NCBI GenBank assembly: GCA_023228045.1
Contig: JALOBY010000004.1
Span: forward strand, 6,404 to 70,403
Direction: 5' to 3'
Length of the DNA stretch: 64,000 bases
DNA from: Endomicrobiales bacterium
GTDB taxonomy: Bacteria > Elusimicrobiota > Endomicrobiia > Endomicrobiales > JALOBY01
A program made the translations under genes and the position numbers. The notes beneath the pieces are model-generated. The model searched no databases and had not been told where the DNA came from. It was given only the letters and a program-made list of their open reading frames with translations. Within the stretch, counting starts at the first letter, position 1. Each line of letters opens with the position of its first letter. This document shows positions 42,548-51,005 of this stretch, piece by piece.

Positions 42548-44661
42548 ATTATAATGTTCTTATGTGGTTGTTGCTAAGTGTAACAACTATTTTACGGTTG
42601 TTTGTTATAGGGCAAATTGGGCTTGGCGACGATGAAGCGCATTATTGGGCATATTCACAAAACCCCGCATTATCATATTTTGACCACCCCCCAGCTGTCG
42701 GCTACATAATAAAATATTCAACAATGCTATTTGGTGCTAATGAGTTTGGCGTTCGCGTTAGCGCTGTAATACTTTTCTTTTTAACCTGCATACTTGTTTA
42801 TAAACTTGCAAAAAAAATGTTTGGCGAAAAAGTTGCTTTTTGGAGCGTTTTTGTTTTAAGCGTAACTCCCGTTTTTTCTTTTCTTGGTTCTGTTCTAATT
42901 ATTCCCGATGCACCGTTAGCATTTTTTTGGATTTTGTTTATTTATATTTTTTGGAAAATTGTTGAGAATGGGCAAAAAAAACACTGGTATCTTTTAGGTA
43001 TTGTGCTTGGCTTTGCAATGCTAAGTAAATACAACGGATTTTTGCTTCCAATCTCGGCGGCACTTTTTCTGATATTCTCAAAAGAACACAGGTATTGGTT
43101 TAAGCAAAAAGAGCCATACATTGCGCTTGTAATTGCGGCTATTATGACATTGCCGGTTGTAATTTGGAATGCTCAAAATGGCTGGGCTTCATTTGGTTTT
43201 CAGCTTGCTCATGGTTTTGGCAATACTGCCCCTAAATTTTCGTTGGCATTGTTAGGTAAATGCTTAGGCGCGCAGGCGGGTTATATATCCCCATTTCTCT
43301 TCATTTTAAACTTTGTTGTGCTTATATCTATAACAATTAAAGCTGTCGTAAAAAAAGATAAAAAATTGCTGCTCATTAGCGCGTTTTCTCTGCCAGTAAT
43401 CCTTTTATTTAACGCCATCGCAAGTTATAAAGAGATACTCCCACATTGGCCGGCTATGGGTTATTTGACACTTTCAATACCGCTTGCTATTTTTTGTATT
43501 GGTTTGTGGCGCAAATGGACAGGCAAAATTATTCTTATATTTTCCTTTGGCCTTGCCATTGCACTTACGGTGCTTGTGCCTTTACAGGCGGTTTATAAAG
43601 TTTTACCGCCCGAGTTGTTTTTGCCAAAGAATGAAGCCATGAAAATTGAAGACGGCGTAACAAAGGCCGAAAAAGTTGATGTTACAAACGAACTTTATGG
43701 TTGGAATCTTGTCGGCAAAAAAGTACAAGAGCTTTCAGATAAGATGGGCACGAAACCGTTTATTGTTACCCACAGGCACTACCTTGCAAGCCAGTTAAGT
43801 TTTTATGTGCCTAATCACCCTAAAATATATTGCCTAAGCGAGAGAGCCGATGCTTATGATTTCTGGCAAAGAGATTTAAGCGAGCTTAACGGAAAAGATG
43901 GAATTTTTGTTTTTGATAATAGGTTTTATACAAATCCTCAAGAGTTTATGCCTTTTGAAAGTTTTGGCAAACCAGAAGTTGTTGATGTTTATAGAAACGG
44001 CAGAAAGATTAGAGTTTTTTGGTTATATCCCGCAAAAAACTTTAAGTTAGATAAACTTGATCCTTCAAGAACTTCAAAGCTGGTGGGTGATAAAACATCG
44101 TTTGTGGAAGGTATAAGATTTATTGATGTAATGTTCTTTAAAATGTTTAACAAAGCTGGTTCAAATGTTTTATTAGATTATTTTTTTGGTACTTTAACAT
44201 GGCTTGGTTCAGGGCCGCCAATGGCTGTTTTAATTGGTATTTATTTATGGTTTTACCGGCGTAAAACATTTTTGCGTGATTTTTTATTGATGGTTGGTTT
44301 GTTGCTTGCTGGTGGTTTGGTTGTACAGATAATTAAAAAATTGTTTATTCGTTCAAGGCCGCTTGGTTATTTTGGGCAAGATGTTCGTGTATTAGGTGAA
44401 GCGCTTCGTAGTTATTCATTTCCATCTGGACATAGCGCTGTTGCTTTTGGTGCGGCATCGTTTATGATTTTTATTTTGCCAAAATACTGGTGGGCATTTT
44501 TAATACTTGCTTCGTTAATTGGTTTTTCAAGAATTTATGTTGGCGCGCATTTTCCGATAGATGTTGTTTGCGGCGCGTTTGTTGGCGGCGCTGTGGCACT
44601 TTTAATGATTAAAATGTTTAATAAAAAACCTCAAGATATTAACTCCCTGAAACATAAATAA
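42538..44661 (+). CDS. GT39/ArnT-like glycosyltransferase fused to a PAP2 phosphatase
   Basis: A 707-residue polytopic membrane protein with two enzyme modules. The N-terminal 480 or so residues are a PMT/ArnT-like transferase: GDDEAHYWAYSQNPALSYFDHPPAVG is the catalytic first loop, followed by about ten hydrophobic segments and a soluble domain. Residues from about 530 form a PAP2 phosphatase with all three motifs: KKLFIRSRP, SFPSGHSA and SRIYVGAHFPIDVV. The pair would use a polyprenyl-phosphate sugar and could recycle the lipid carrier's phosphates. Overlap with the GT2 gene supports a single pathway. The acceptor (lipid A, protein or glycan) is unknown. Confidence 0.9.
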   Translation: MFLNYNVLMWLLLSVTTILRLFVIGQIGLGDDEAHYWAYSQNPALSYFDHPPAVGYIIKYSTMLFGANEFGVRVSAVILFFLTCILVYKLAKKMFGEKVAFWSVFVLSVTPVFSFLGSVLIIPDAPLAFFWILFIYIFWKIVENGQKKHWYLLGIVLGFAMLSKYNGFLLPISAALFLIFSKEHRYWFKQKEPYIALVIAAIMTLPVVIWNAQNGWASFGFQLAHGFGNTAPKFSLALLGKCLGAQAGYISPFLFILNFVVLISITIKAVVKKDKKLLLISAFSLPVILLFNAIASYKEILPHWPAMGYLTLSIPLAIFCIGLWRKWTGKIILIFSFGLAIALTVLVPLQAVYKVLPPELFLPKNEAMKIEDGVTKAEKVDVTNELYGWNLVGKKVQELSDKMGTKPFIVTHRHYLASQLSFYVPNHPKIYCLSERADAYDFWQRDLSELNGKDGIFVFDNRFYTNPQEFMPFESFGKPEVVDVYRNGRKIRVFWLYPAKNFKLDKLDPSRTSKLVGDKTSFVEGIRFIDVMFFKMFNKAGSNVLLDYFFGTLTWLGSGPPMAVLIGIYLWFYRRKTFLRDFLLMVGLLLAGGLVVQIIKKLFIRSRPLGYFGQDVRVLGEALRSYSFPSGHSAVAFGAASFMIFILPKYWWAFLILASLIGFSRIYVGAHFPIDVVCGAFVGGAVALLMIKMFNKKPQDINSLKHK

Positions 44662-44700
44662 AAATTGTTGTCAGTTATCCCTTGTCCACTCTCCACCTTT

Positions 44701-44787
44701 GATGTCATTCCCGCGAAAGCGGGAATCCAGTCCCAATAATAAATGTTTTCTGGATCTCCGGGTCAAGTCCGAAGATGACAGACTAAT
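44701..44787. repeat. CCCGCGAAAGCGGG-type intergenic repeat, copy 1
   Basis: TTCCCGCGAAAGCGGGAA is a perfect hairpin near the left end; the right part, TTTTCTGGATCTCCGGGTCA followed by AGTCCGAAGATGACAGACTA, recurs almost unchanged at 53687-53733. The unit opens with GTCATT and closes with ATGACA. Confidence 0.8.
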
Positions 44788-44831
44788 AAAATAATAAAAT
44801 TATTATCTCTCATTCCAGTCCTCAATCTTGA

Positions 44832-44916
44832 TGTCATTACGAGGGCTTTAGCCCGTGGCAATCTAATAATTAAGTTAAGGCGAGATTGCTTCACCCCTTT
44901 GGGTTTCGCAATGACA
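44832..44916. repeat. GTCAT-ended mini-palindrome
   Basis: TGTCATTACGA at the left is inverted as TCGCAATGACA at the right. The interior holds GGGCTTTAGCCC and a GAGATTGCTTC segment. No coding potential was seen. Confidence 0.7.
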
Positions 44917-45009
44917 GTAAAAACCAAGATCCAGCCTTTTTCGGGATTCGGTATGATAATAGAATTAAATGATCAGGATTAACCGAACAGTTGTGAGAAA
45001 ATTAATAAT

Positions 45010-45051
45010 AAAAAAAGGCGTCCATGCATAAATGCCGAAACGCCTTTTTTA
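45010..45051. terminator. bidirectional terminator between the GT39 gene and btuB
   Basis: AAAAAAGGCGT pairs with ACGCCTTTTTT and an inner GCAT/ATGC step is present. Poly-A and poly-T flanks allow function on both strands; it lies 15 bases after the btuB stop. Confidence 0.85.
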
Positions 45052-45065
45052 GTAATGTTTAACTG

Positions 45066-46922
45066 TTAGAAATTAACCGTTACCCCGCTTTCAACGCTTA
45101 TGCCGGGTAGAGGATAGCCAAGGCGTGTTTGGTACCTTGTATTTGCTAAATCTAACCCTTTAACCCATAGCGTGTATGTTCCAAAGTTCTTTGATGCCTT
45201 AAGGTCAACTGTTGCATACTCTGGCAGTTTTGGTATTGTAAAGTCCCATGTTTCCTGCGAGCTTACATATTTAATATTTGCATCAAGCATAATATCAAGT
45301 GGAGCAAAATAGTTTAATGAATAATTTATTGTGTTGCATGGCCTATAGTTTAAAACTCTTTCATTTTCTGTGTCTTCTGCCCATAAATAAGTGTAGTTTA
45401 ATTTATGAAACAGGCCATCAACTAATTTTCCGCCAACTTCAAATTCCAAACCCGATTGATTAGATTTTCCGATATTTGTTGGCGTGAGCATTCCCCATGA
45501 AATTAAGTTTGTAGTTTCAGAACTAAAGCCGGTAAGAGTGCAGTTAAATGTAGTTGTTTTATACTCCGCGCCAAGGTCAAAGCCGATGGACTCTTCAGGT
45601 TTTAACTCGCTGTTGCCGTGCATTCCCCATGCGTCTGTAGGATAGTAGAGCTCATTAAATGTAGGTGAGCGCCAGCCTTTTGCAGCATTAGCCGATATTT
45701 TTACATTTTCACTAACCGATACGATGGTTGTAAGGCGAGGTGTAAGCACACCGCCAAAAGAAGAGTTTGTGTCGTAACGCAAGCCAGGAATTACTGTAAG
45801 AATTCCGTCTTGATAGTTTTGTGAAACAAAGAGTGCCGAGTTTACTCTGCTTTTTTCAAGTGATGTAATGTTTAAAAGTAAATTATTTTGTTTTAGTTTT
45901 TCTTCTTTCCATTCAACTCCAGTGCTAAAGCCGCATGCTAAATCAATTTGAGTTTGTGCTCCAAAGTTGTCTGAAATATATTCATCGTCGCTTGCCCAAA
46001 ATGATGATGAATCTTTGTAATTTCTTACATCATTTTCAAAATAAATATCGCTCTTGTTTGAAACATTTTCACTTATTGCTATGTTGTGACTTAAGGTGGC
46101 ATTCTTTTTATTTTCTTTTTGTTCGGCATTTGGTGTGCTTGCTGTAATTTCTTTTATACCGTCGTATTTGTCAACAGATAATGGAATAAAAAACATTTGA
46201 TTTTCAAACGCCATGCCTGAAACTCCAACTTCGTTGTCAAAATATTTTGTAGATAAATCAAACGCGCCTAAGTCATCGGTTTCAATACCGGCTTTTGCGA
46301 AAGCATTTGTCGCGTTATATTTTGAATTTTCTCTATAACCGTCACTTTGTGATTTAGATAAAGATGTGTGTAAATAACAGTTTTCTGTCTTTGTTTGAAA
46401 CTCACCAATATACTTTTGTGAATTAAAGCTTGAAAATATTGTGTTTACTCTCAGTTCAAGAGTATCTTGTTTTGGTTTTTTAGTTATTACATTTATTACA
46501 CCACCAAGGGCATCTGAACCGTAGAGTGCACTTGCAGGGCCGCGTACAATTTCAATTTTTTCAATTATTTCGCTTGGCAATGTTGAAAGGTCAAAAAGGC
46601 CTAATGCATTATCGTTGGCTCTTATACCGTCAATTAACACAAGTGTCTGCTCCGCCTTTGCGCCACGAATCATAAGAGTGCTTTGACTGCCCTGGGTACC
46701 AGTAACGCTTGCCGTCATTCCTACTTGATCTGATAATATCTCTCCAAGTGTGCTTACGCCTTTTGCTGCAATTTCTATTTTGTTTATAGAAGTTGAATTT
46801 GTAGATATGGCATTCTCATTTTGTTTTGTTTTTGTAAGAGTAAGAAAAACCTCCCCTTCTGAAGCGAAGGCGTTTGCGCAAAACAGTGCTACTATAATTG
46901 TTGCTAATAGCTTTTTCTTCAT
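45066..46922 (-). CDS. btuB: TonB-dependent receptor, BtuB-type
   Basis: A 618-residue outer-membrane barrel with signal peptide (ending NAFA-SEG). The plug domain has GVSTLGEILSDQVGMTAS, MIRGAKAEQTLVLIDGIRAND and IEIVRGPASALYGSDALGGVINVIT; a 22-strand barrel follows and the C-terminus ends in Phe. No canonical TonB box can be fixed by eye. The cobalamin riboswitch immediately upstream and the BtuFCD genes make corrinoids the likely ligand. TonB, ExbB and ExbD are not encoded in this window. GGAG precedes ATG 46922. Confidence 0.93.
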   Translation of the reverse strand: MKKKLLATIIVALFCANAFASEGEVFLTLTKTKQNENAISTNSTSINKIEIAAKGVSTLGEILSDQVGMTASVTGTQGSQSTLMIRGAKAEQTLVLIDGIRANDNALGLFDLSTLPSEIIEKIEIVRGPASALYGSDALGGVINVITKKPKQDTLELRVNTIFSSFNSQKYIGEFQTKTENCYLHTSLSKSQSDGYRENSKYNATNAFAKAGIETDDLGAFDLSTKYFDNEVGVSGMAFENQMFFIPLSVDKYDGIKEITASTPNAEQKENKKNATLSHNIAISENVSNKSDIYFENDVRNYKDSSSFWASDDEYISDNFGAQTQIDLACGFSTGVEWKEEKLKQNNLLLNITSLEKSRVNSALFVSQNYQDGILTVIPGLRYDTNSSFGGVLTPRLTTIVSVSENVKISANAAKGWRSPTFNELYYPTDAWGMHGNSELKPEESIGFDLGAEYKTTTFNCTLTGFSSETTNLISWGMLTPTNIGKSNQSGLEFEVGGKLVDGLFHKLNYTYLWAEDTENERVLNYRPCNTINYSLNYFAPLDIMLDANIKYVSSQETWDFTIPKLPEYATVDLKASKNFGTYTLWVKGLDLANTRYQTRLGYPLPGISVESGVTVNF

Positions 46923-46980
46923 TTTTTTCTCCGATAATTAATTTTGTACTGCATTTTAATAGGTAAATATGCGGTGGGTA

Positions 46981-46998
46981 CTATGTTGTAATTGGCAT
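46981..46998 (-). CDS. possible 5-residue leader peptide before btuB
   Basis: Frame ATG CCA ATT ACA ACA TAG with a perfect GGAGG at 47007-47011, 8 bases upstream, in the space between riboswitch and btuB. Such strong initiation on a five-codon frame suggests a decoy or leader, but it may be chance. Confidence 0.35.
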   Translation of the reverse strand: MPITT

Positions 46999-47020
46999 AA
47001 TTAATTCCTCCACGGGATCT

Positions 47021-47046
47021 AACCCGGATTTTGCAATCTGGGTTTA
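47021..47046. repeat. solo short palindrome at the 3' edge of the btuB riboswitch
   Basis: AACCCGGATTTTGCAATCTG followed by GGTTTA pairs end to end (AACCC with GGGTT). It matches the terminal palindrome of the 159-bp element and lies 4 bases beyond the P1 stem of the aptamer, in the position of the expression platform. Confidence 0.7.
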
Positions 47047-47049
47047 AAG

Positions 47050-47192
47050 TCGCAGGTCGGTCTCCTGACTTTCCGCTTTCTACTTTTGAAAACCTTCCCG
47101 TCATTACGACAGTGGTTAACAAATTCAGATTTAACTGCGGTTACAGTAGCGGGACTGTACCAGATTCTCACTGGTTTCCCATTACCTGCGCT
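47050..47192 (-). promoter_or_regulatory. cobalamin riboswitch controlling btuB
   Basis: Minus-strand RNA has all the core elements: P1 GCGCAGGT pairing with ACCTGCG, the AATGGGAAACCAGTGAGAAT segment, CTGGTACAGTCCCGCTACTG with TAA (the B12-box core), CACTGTCGTAATGACGGGAAG, and GTCAGGAGACCGACCTGCG at the end. It lies between the btuD stop and btuB. Adenosyl- or methylcobalamin binding would reduce btuB expression. Confidence 0.92.
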
Positions 47193-47200
47193 ATTACTAA

Positions 47201-47980
47201 TTAATCTATAAAAATATTTACTTTCCCAGTAAATGGGTTTTTTTCTGTGCGAACGCAAACATCAAATGCATTACTAATCGCACCGGAGGCAATAACTTCT
47301 TGTGTGTTTCCGCAAGCAATTAATGAGCCATTCTTTAACACAGCAGTGGTTTGGCAATATGTGCTTGCTATGTTTATATCATGCACGGCGGCAACAATTG
47401 AAATCTTCTTTGAAAGCTCGCTTAAAAGGCGCAATATTTCCAACTGATACTTTATATCTAAGTGCGCGGTGGGTTCATCTAAAAACATAATTTCCGGTTC
47501 TTGAGCAAGTGTTTGAGCTAATGCAGTTTTTTGTTTTTCTCCGCCTGAGAGTTCATTTACTTTTCTTTTTGCAATATTACCTATGCCGCAAATTTTTATT
47601 TTTTCATACGCAATATCAATGTCATTTTTTGATGGAGAAAACATAGATTTCCAATGGGGTGTTCTTCCCATCAAAACAAATTCTTCAACTGTAAAACCAA
47701 ATGGGAGTTCAAAAAATTGTGGCATTACGGCTATAACTTTTGCAAGCTTGAAGTTGTTTTGCTCTTTTATGTCTATACCCTTATAAAGAATTTTTCCGGC
47801 AGATGGTTTTAGCAAGCCCGTTATAACCCTAAAAAGTGATGTTTTCCCGGAGCCGTTTTGCCCAAGCAGGCAAGAAAACCCAGTTGAGTTATATGATAGA
47901 TTTACGCCATTTAACACATTGGTTTTGCCGTAGTTTGCAGAAACATTTTCAATTTGTATAAGAGGATAATTATTGCTCAT
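47201..47980 (-). CDS. btuD: cobalamin ABC transporter ATP-binding protein
   Basis: A 259-residue ABC ATPase of the iron-siderophore/cobalamin type. LLGQNGSGKTSLFRVITG is the Walker A, LSGGEKQKTALAQTLAQEPE the signature, IMFLDEPTAHLD the Walker B and AAVHDIN the switch. It overlaps btuC by 4 bases and is followed directly by the riboswitch for btuB. Substrate assignment rests on the riboswitches and cobO. Confidence 0.92.
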   Translation of the reverse strand: MSNNYPLIQIENVSANYGKTNVLNGVNLSYNSTGFSCLLGQNGSGKTSLFRVITGLLKPSAGKILYKGIDIKEQNNFKLAKVIAVMPQFFELPFGFTVEEFVLMGRTPHWKSMFSPSKNDIDIAYEKIKICGIGNIAKRKVNELSGGEKQKTALAQTLAQEPEIMFLDEPTAHLDIKYQLEILRLLSELSKKISIVAAVHDINIASTYCQTTAVLKNGSLIACGNTQEVIASGAISNAFDVCVRTEKNPFTGKVNIFID

Positions 47981-48975
47981 TTTTCCGTCTCACTTGTTTT
48001 AATAAGTAAAAGCAAAAAGAATGCTCCGCCTACCACTCCTGTTAGCACGCCAACAGGCAATTCAAGAGGTCTGGCTACTGTTCTTGCAAAGGTGTCGCAT
48101 AAAAGCAAAAATGCCCCGCCAAGTATTGTGGATGCCGGCAAAAGGACGCGGTTATCAGACCCCAAAAAAAGTCGTAAAAGGTTTGGCACAATAAGCCCTA
48201 CAAAACCAATTACTCCGCAGAGCGCCACACAAACCCCTGTAAGCAATGCGCAAACAATGAATATTATTTGTTTTGATCGTTTAACATTAACTCCAAGGTA
48301 ATGAGCTTTTTCCTCGCCCAGCGATAGCGCGTTTAGTTCTTTTGAGCGAGTCCACAAAAATATTGTAAGCGGCAATATGAGCGCGCAAGATATCCAAAGC
48401 ATTGAAATATTTACATTTGACAGGTCTCCAAATAACCATAATATCGCGGCAGACATTTTGTTTGGGTCGCTAAGGGCAATTAGAAGCATAGATAACGACG
48501 AAAAAATAAGCCCGAACATTACACCAGAAAGCAACAGTGAAAAAGAAGAAAAAGAAAAACGCAAAGTAATAAAATAAACGGCAAAAATGCATAGAAGTGT
48601 GCCGGCAAATGAAAATGCCGGTAGAAAAAAAACATTTATAGAAGTTAGTCCAAGTACCGTTGCAAGGGTAATGCCAAATGAAGCTCCAGATGAAATGCCC
48701 AGTGTGTATGGTTCGGCAAGAGGGTTCCTTAATATGCTTTGTAGTGCGCAGCCGCTGCTTGAGAGACCGGCTCCTACAATAATTGCGGCAAGAATTCTTG
48801 GAGCTCTAAGTTTCCAAAGGATTATACTGTAAGCATCTGATGCCGATGGAAAAAACAGTGCGTTAAAAAGCTCTTTAAAACTTCCTGTTGCTGAGCCCAA
48901 AACAAAGGCGGAAAGCGCGAGCGCGCCAAGCAGTATTAGAAATGTAAAAAACATTGGTTTAAATGGTTTATTCAT
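47977..48975 (-). CDS. btuC: cobalamin ABC transporter permease
   Basis: A 332-residue FecCD-family inner-membrane permease with about ten transmembrane segments. WKLRAPRILAAIIVGAGLSSSG and LAEPYTLGISSGASFG are the family signature, and GFVGLIVPNLLRLFLGSDNR is the C-terminal coupling region. FecCD permeases also import iron siderophores; context argues for cobalamin. btuF lies 2 bases upstream. Confidence 0.92.
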   Translation of the reverse strand: MNKPFKPMFFTFLILLGALALSAFVLGSATGSFKELFNALFFPSASDAYSIILWKLRAPRILAAIIVGAGLSSSGCALQSILRNPLAEPYTLGISSGASFGITLATVLGLTSINVFFLPAFSFAGTLLCIFAVYFITLRFSFSSFSLLLSGVMFGLIFSSLSMLLIALSDPNKMSAAILWLFGDLSNVNISMLWISCALILPLTIFLWTRSKELNALSLGEEKAHYLGVNVKRSKQIIFIVCALLTGVCVALCGVIGFVGLIVPNLLRLFLGSDNRVLLPASTILGGAFLLLCDTFARTVARPLELPVGVLTGVVGGAFFLLLLIKTSETEK

Positions 48976-48977
48976 AG

Positions 48978-49829
48978 TCAGCGTTTATTAGTTGAATCAA
49001 CTAATTTTTTTATTTCTTTTACAGCATTTATAAAACTAAGCGGGGTTGGGTTTGCTATTATTTCTGGGTTTATGCAATATACGGAATTGTTTTTTGCGGC
49101 TTTTAGATTTTTAAAGTTTAACCAGTAGTTTTTTCTGTAATTGTCTTTTGAATCCATAAGTAAGATAATTATTATATCAGGGTTTACCAGCACTACCTCT
49201 TCAGGGTTTATTGACGGATAACGCGTATTTGACGAACTAAATATGTTTTTAGCTCCAGCATAGTTTACAATGTCATTAATAAATGTATTTTTACCACTTG
49301 TTATAAGTGGTGATGACCCAATCTCCATAAAAACTGTTTGCTTGTAGTCGCTGTTTTTTAATTTCCCGAGCTCTGCTTTTGCTGTATTTATAATATTTTT
49401 GGCATATTCTTCTTTGTTTAACGCTTTTGCAACGGTCATAAGGTTTGAGCAAATGCCATCAAAATCGGTTACTTTGTCTAATACCACAACTTTTAGCCCT
49501 AAATCTCTAAGTTTTTCAACAGTTGCCTTTTTATTGCCTTCCTTAGAGGTAAATACAATGTCTGGCTTAAGTGAAACAACTTTTTCAAGGTTTGGCTCAA
49601 GCAATGTGCCAATGACCTCTTTGGGTGATTTTCCTTGTGGGCAATACAAAGTTATGCCAATGGTCTGTTCTTCAAAGCCAAGTAAGTAAATGTTTTCCGT
49701 CGCAATTGGCGCCAAAGAAACTATTCTTAAAGGGTTTTTTGCGCACAAATTTACGGTTGTCGAAAGCAATAAAAGACCAGCAAATGCCGTTAATTTGAAA
49801 AAAATACTGTTTTTGAGTAGTAAGTTCAA
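48978..49829 (-). CDS. btuF: periplasmic cobalamin-binding protein
   Basis: A 283-residue class-III substrate-binding protein with a signal peptide. RIVSLAPIATENIYLLG is the typical opening, followed by NLEKVVSLKPDIVFTS and INPEEVVLVNPDIIIIL, the two lobes joined by a helix. A cysteine near the signal end (NLCAK) is not a clear lipobox. It would deliver corrinoid to BtuCD and overlaps cobO by 4 bases. Confidence 0.88.
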   Translation of the reverse strand: MNLLLKNSIFFKLTAFAGLLLLSTTVNLCAKNPLRIVSLAPIATENIYLLGFEEQTIGITLYCPQGKSPKEVIGTLLEPNLEKVVSLKPDIVFTSKEGNKKATVEKLRDLGLKVVVLDKVTDFDGICSNLMTVAKALNKEEYAKNIINTAKAELGKLKNSDYKQTVFMEIGSSPLITSGKNTFINDIVNYAGAKNIFSSSNTRYPSINPEEVVLVNPDIIIILLMDSKDNYRKNYWLNFKNLKAAKNNSVYCINPEIIANPTPLSFINAVKEIKKLVDSTNKR

Positions 49830-50341
49830 AATTCAATTCCTTTTTTTGCTTTAATCCCGCGGTTAAAAGGATGTTTAACTTCTTTTATTTCAGAAACCAT
49901 GTCTGCGGCTTCAATTAGTTTCCTTGGTGCACCTCTACCCGTAATAAATACATCGTATTTTGAAGCTAATTTTAATAGAATATCAAGTAATACATCAATT
50001 TTGATAAATTTATCCCTTAGTCCAATGACAAATTCATCTAAAACTATAAGTTTGTATTTATTTTCTTTGTTTATAAGTGTTTTTAAGAATTCAATTGCTT
50101 CTGAGCACTGCTTTAACAATTTGTTCTTTGGTATATTAGGAAAACAGGCAGGATGTTTTGGAGCGAATGTAAAGATGTCAACATTTGGCAATTTTTCTAA
50201 AATTTTTTGTTCCCCATAGAACTCTTTCCCCTTAAATAACTGAACAAGGCATACACTATGCCCATGGCCGCAGGCACGCAGTATCTGCCCCATGGCAGAA
50301 GTGCTTTTCCCCTTTCCGTTACCAGTTATCACATAAAGCAT
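49826..50341 (-). CDS. cobO: corrinoid adenosyltransferase (CobO/BtuR type)
   Basis: A 171-residue P-loop enzyme transferring adenosine from ATP to Co(I) corrinoids, giving adenosylcobalamin. TGNGKGKSTSAMGQILRA is the modified Walker A of this family, and LIVLDEFVIGL and ITGRGAPRKLIEAADMVSE are also characteristic. It is the first gene of the operon with btuFCD. No de novo corrin-ring genes are present in the window, so this is a salvage and activation locus. Confidence 0.94.
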   Translation of the reverse strand: MLYVITGNGKGKSTSAMGQILRACGHGHSVCLVQLFKGKEFYGEQKILEKLPNVDIFTFAPKHPACFPNIPKNKLLKQCSEAIEFLKTLINKENKYKLIVLDEFVIGLRDKFIKIDVLLDILLKLASKYDVFITGRGAPRKLIEAADMVSEIKEVKHPFNRGIKAKKGIEF

Positions 50342-50391
50342 AAAATTTTAACCTCTTATTTATGTATATAGGTAGTGCCTACAAAATAAAA

Positions 50392-50423
50392 ATCCCCACT
50401 TTCCAAAAAAGGAAAGTGGGGAT
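50392..50423 (-). terminator. strong intrinsic terminator between riboswitch candidate and cobO
   Basis: A perfect 13-bp stem (ATCCCCACTTTCC/GGAAAGTGGGGAT) around six A/T bases, followed on the minus strand by TTTTTATTTTG. It lies 50 bases before the cobO start codon, so transcription into the operon must pass it. Confidence 0.9.
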
Positions 50424-50439
50424 AAAAATACTAATAATT

Positions 50440-50676
50440 TTGAGCCACACCCTCCCACGAAGGTAAACTGTATTTACACAAACCGTAGACCGGACTATTG
50501 AGTATTATCTCAAATTACCGTTGCGGGGCAGTGTCCGAATTGGTTCTAATTAATTAGAACCTCACGGAACTTCCTCAATTTGCGTAGTTATGAGTTGTTT
50601 GTAAAACTTCACCAAACAACCCAAGCAATAAAGAACTAATACAACCGTCTACTTTTATGCCTATTCTAAAGCTCAA
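50440..50676 (-). promoter_or_regulatory. structured leader RNA of cobO, probable divergent cobalamin riboswitch
   Basis: The minus-strand leader closes with TTGAGC/GCTCAA and a GTAGAC/GTCTAC helix, and contains hairpins GTTGTTTG/CAAACAAC, GGTTCTAATTAATTAGAACC, TTGAG-ATAATA-CTCAA and GTAAA-TACAG-TTTAC. The segment CACTGCCCCGCAACGGTAA resembles the B12-box core, and AGTCCGGTCTAC resembles the closing AGTCAGGATACC segment. Position before cobO-btuFCD and a terminator fits. It lacks the usual P8-P12 arms, so the assignment is less sure than for the btuB switch. Confidence 0.65.
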
Positions 50677-50681
50677 GTTTT

Positions 50682-50709
50682 ATTATATAGTTTTTTTACT
50701 AAGTATCAA
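50682..50709 (-). promoter_or_regulatory. sigma-70-type promoter of the cobO leader
   Basis: TTGATA (50704-50709) and a perfect TATAAT (50682-50687) are 16 bases apart on the minus strand. The start point would fall at the first base of the structured RNA. Confidence 0.75.
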
Positions 50710-50715
50710 AAGAAA

Positions 50716-50919
50716 TTATGCTTTTCTGATATTAGCTGCTTTTGGACCTTTGTCTGAGGTTTCGACATCAAATGTAACTGAGTCGCCTTCAGCTAAAGAT
50801 TTAAAGCCTTCCGCGGCTATTGCTGAGAAGTGAGCAAACACATCTCCGCTGCCGTCGTCGTTCGAAATAAAACCAAAACCCTTTGCGTCATTGAACCACT
50901 TCACTTTCCCTGTTGCCAT
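50716..50919 (-). CDS. cold-shock family protein
   Basis: A 67-residue single OB-fold RNA chaperone. GKVKWFNDAKGFGFIS is RNP1-containing, DVFAHFSAI is RNP2, and DVETSDKGPKAANIRKA ends it. AAGGAG lies 9 bases before ATG 50919, and the predicted leader is about 80 bases long. Whether it is cold-inducible or constitutive cannot be told. Confidence 0.96.
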   Translation of the reverse strand: MATGKVKWFNDAKGFGFISNDDGSGDVFAHFSAIAAEGFKSLAEGDSVTFDVETSDKGPKAANIRKA

Positions 50920-51005
50920 TGTACTGTACTCCTTACTTTTTTTTGCCCAACTACTACTTGATGCTGAGCTTATTTTGTGCCTTTATTGCTAAAGTGCACC
51001 TGCGC

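Noticed and set aside
50440..50676. RNase P RNA, 6S RNA, tmRNA or SRP RNA as the identity of the cobO leader
   Set aside because: The universal RNase P 3' motif, tmRNA tRNA-like ends and the SRP GGAAGCAG loop are not present, the length does not fit RNase P, and the gene context is corrinoid uptake. 6S RNA was only weakly excluded.
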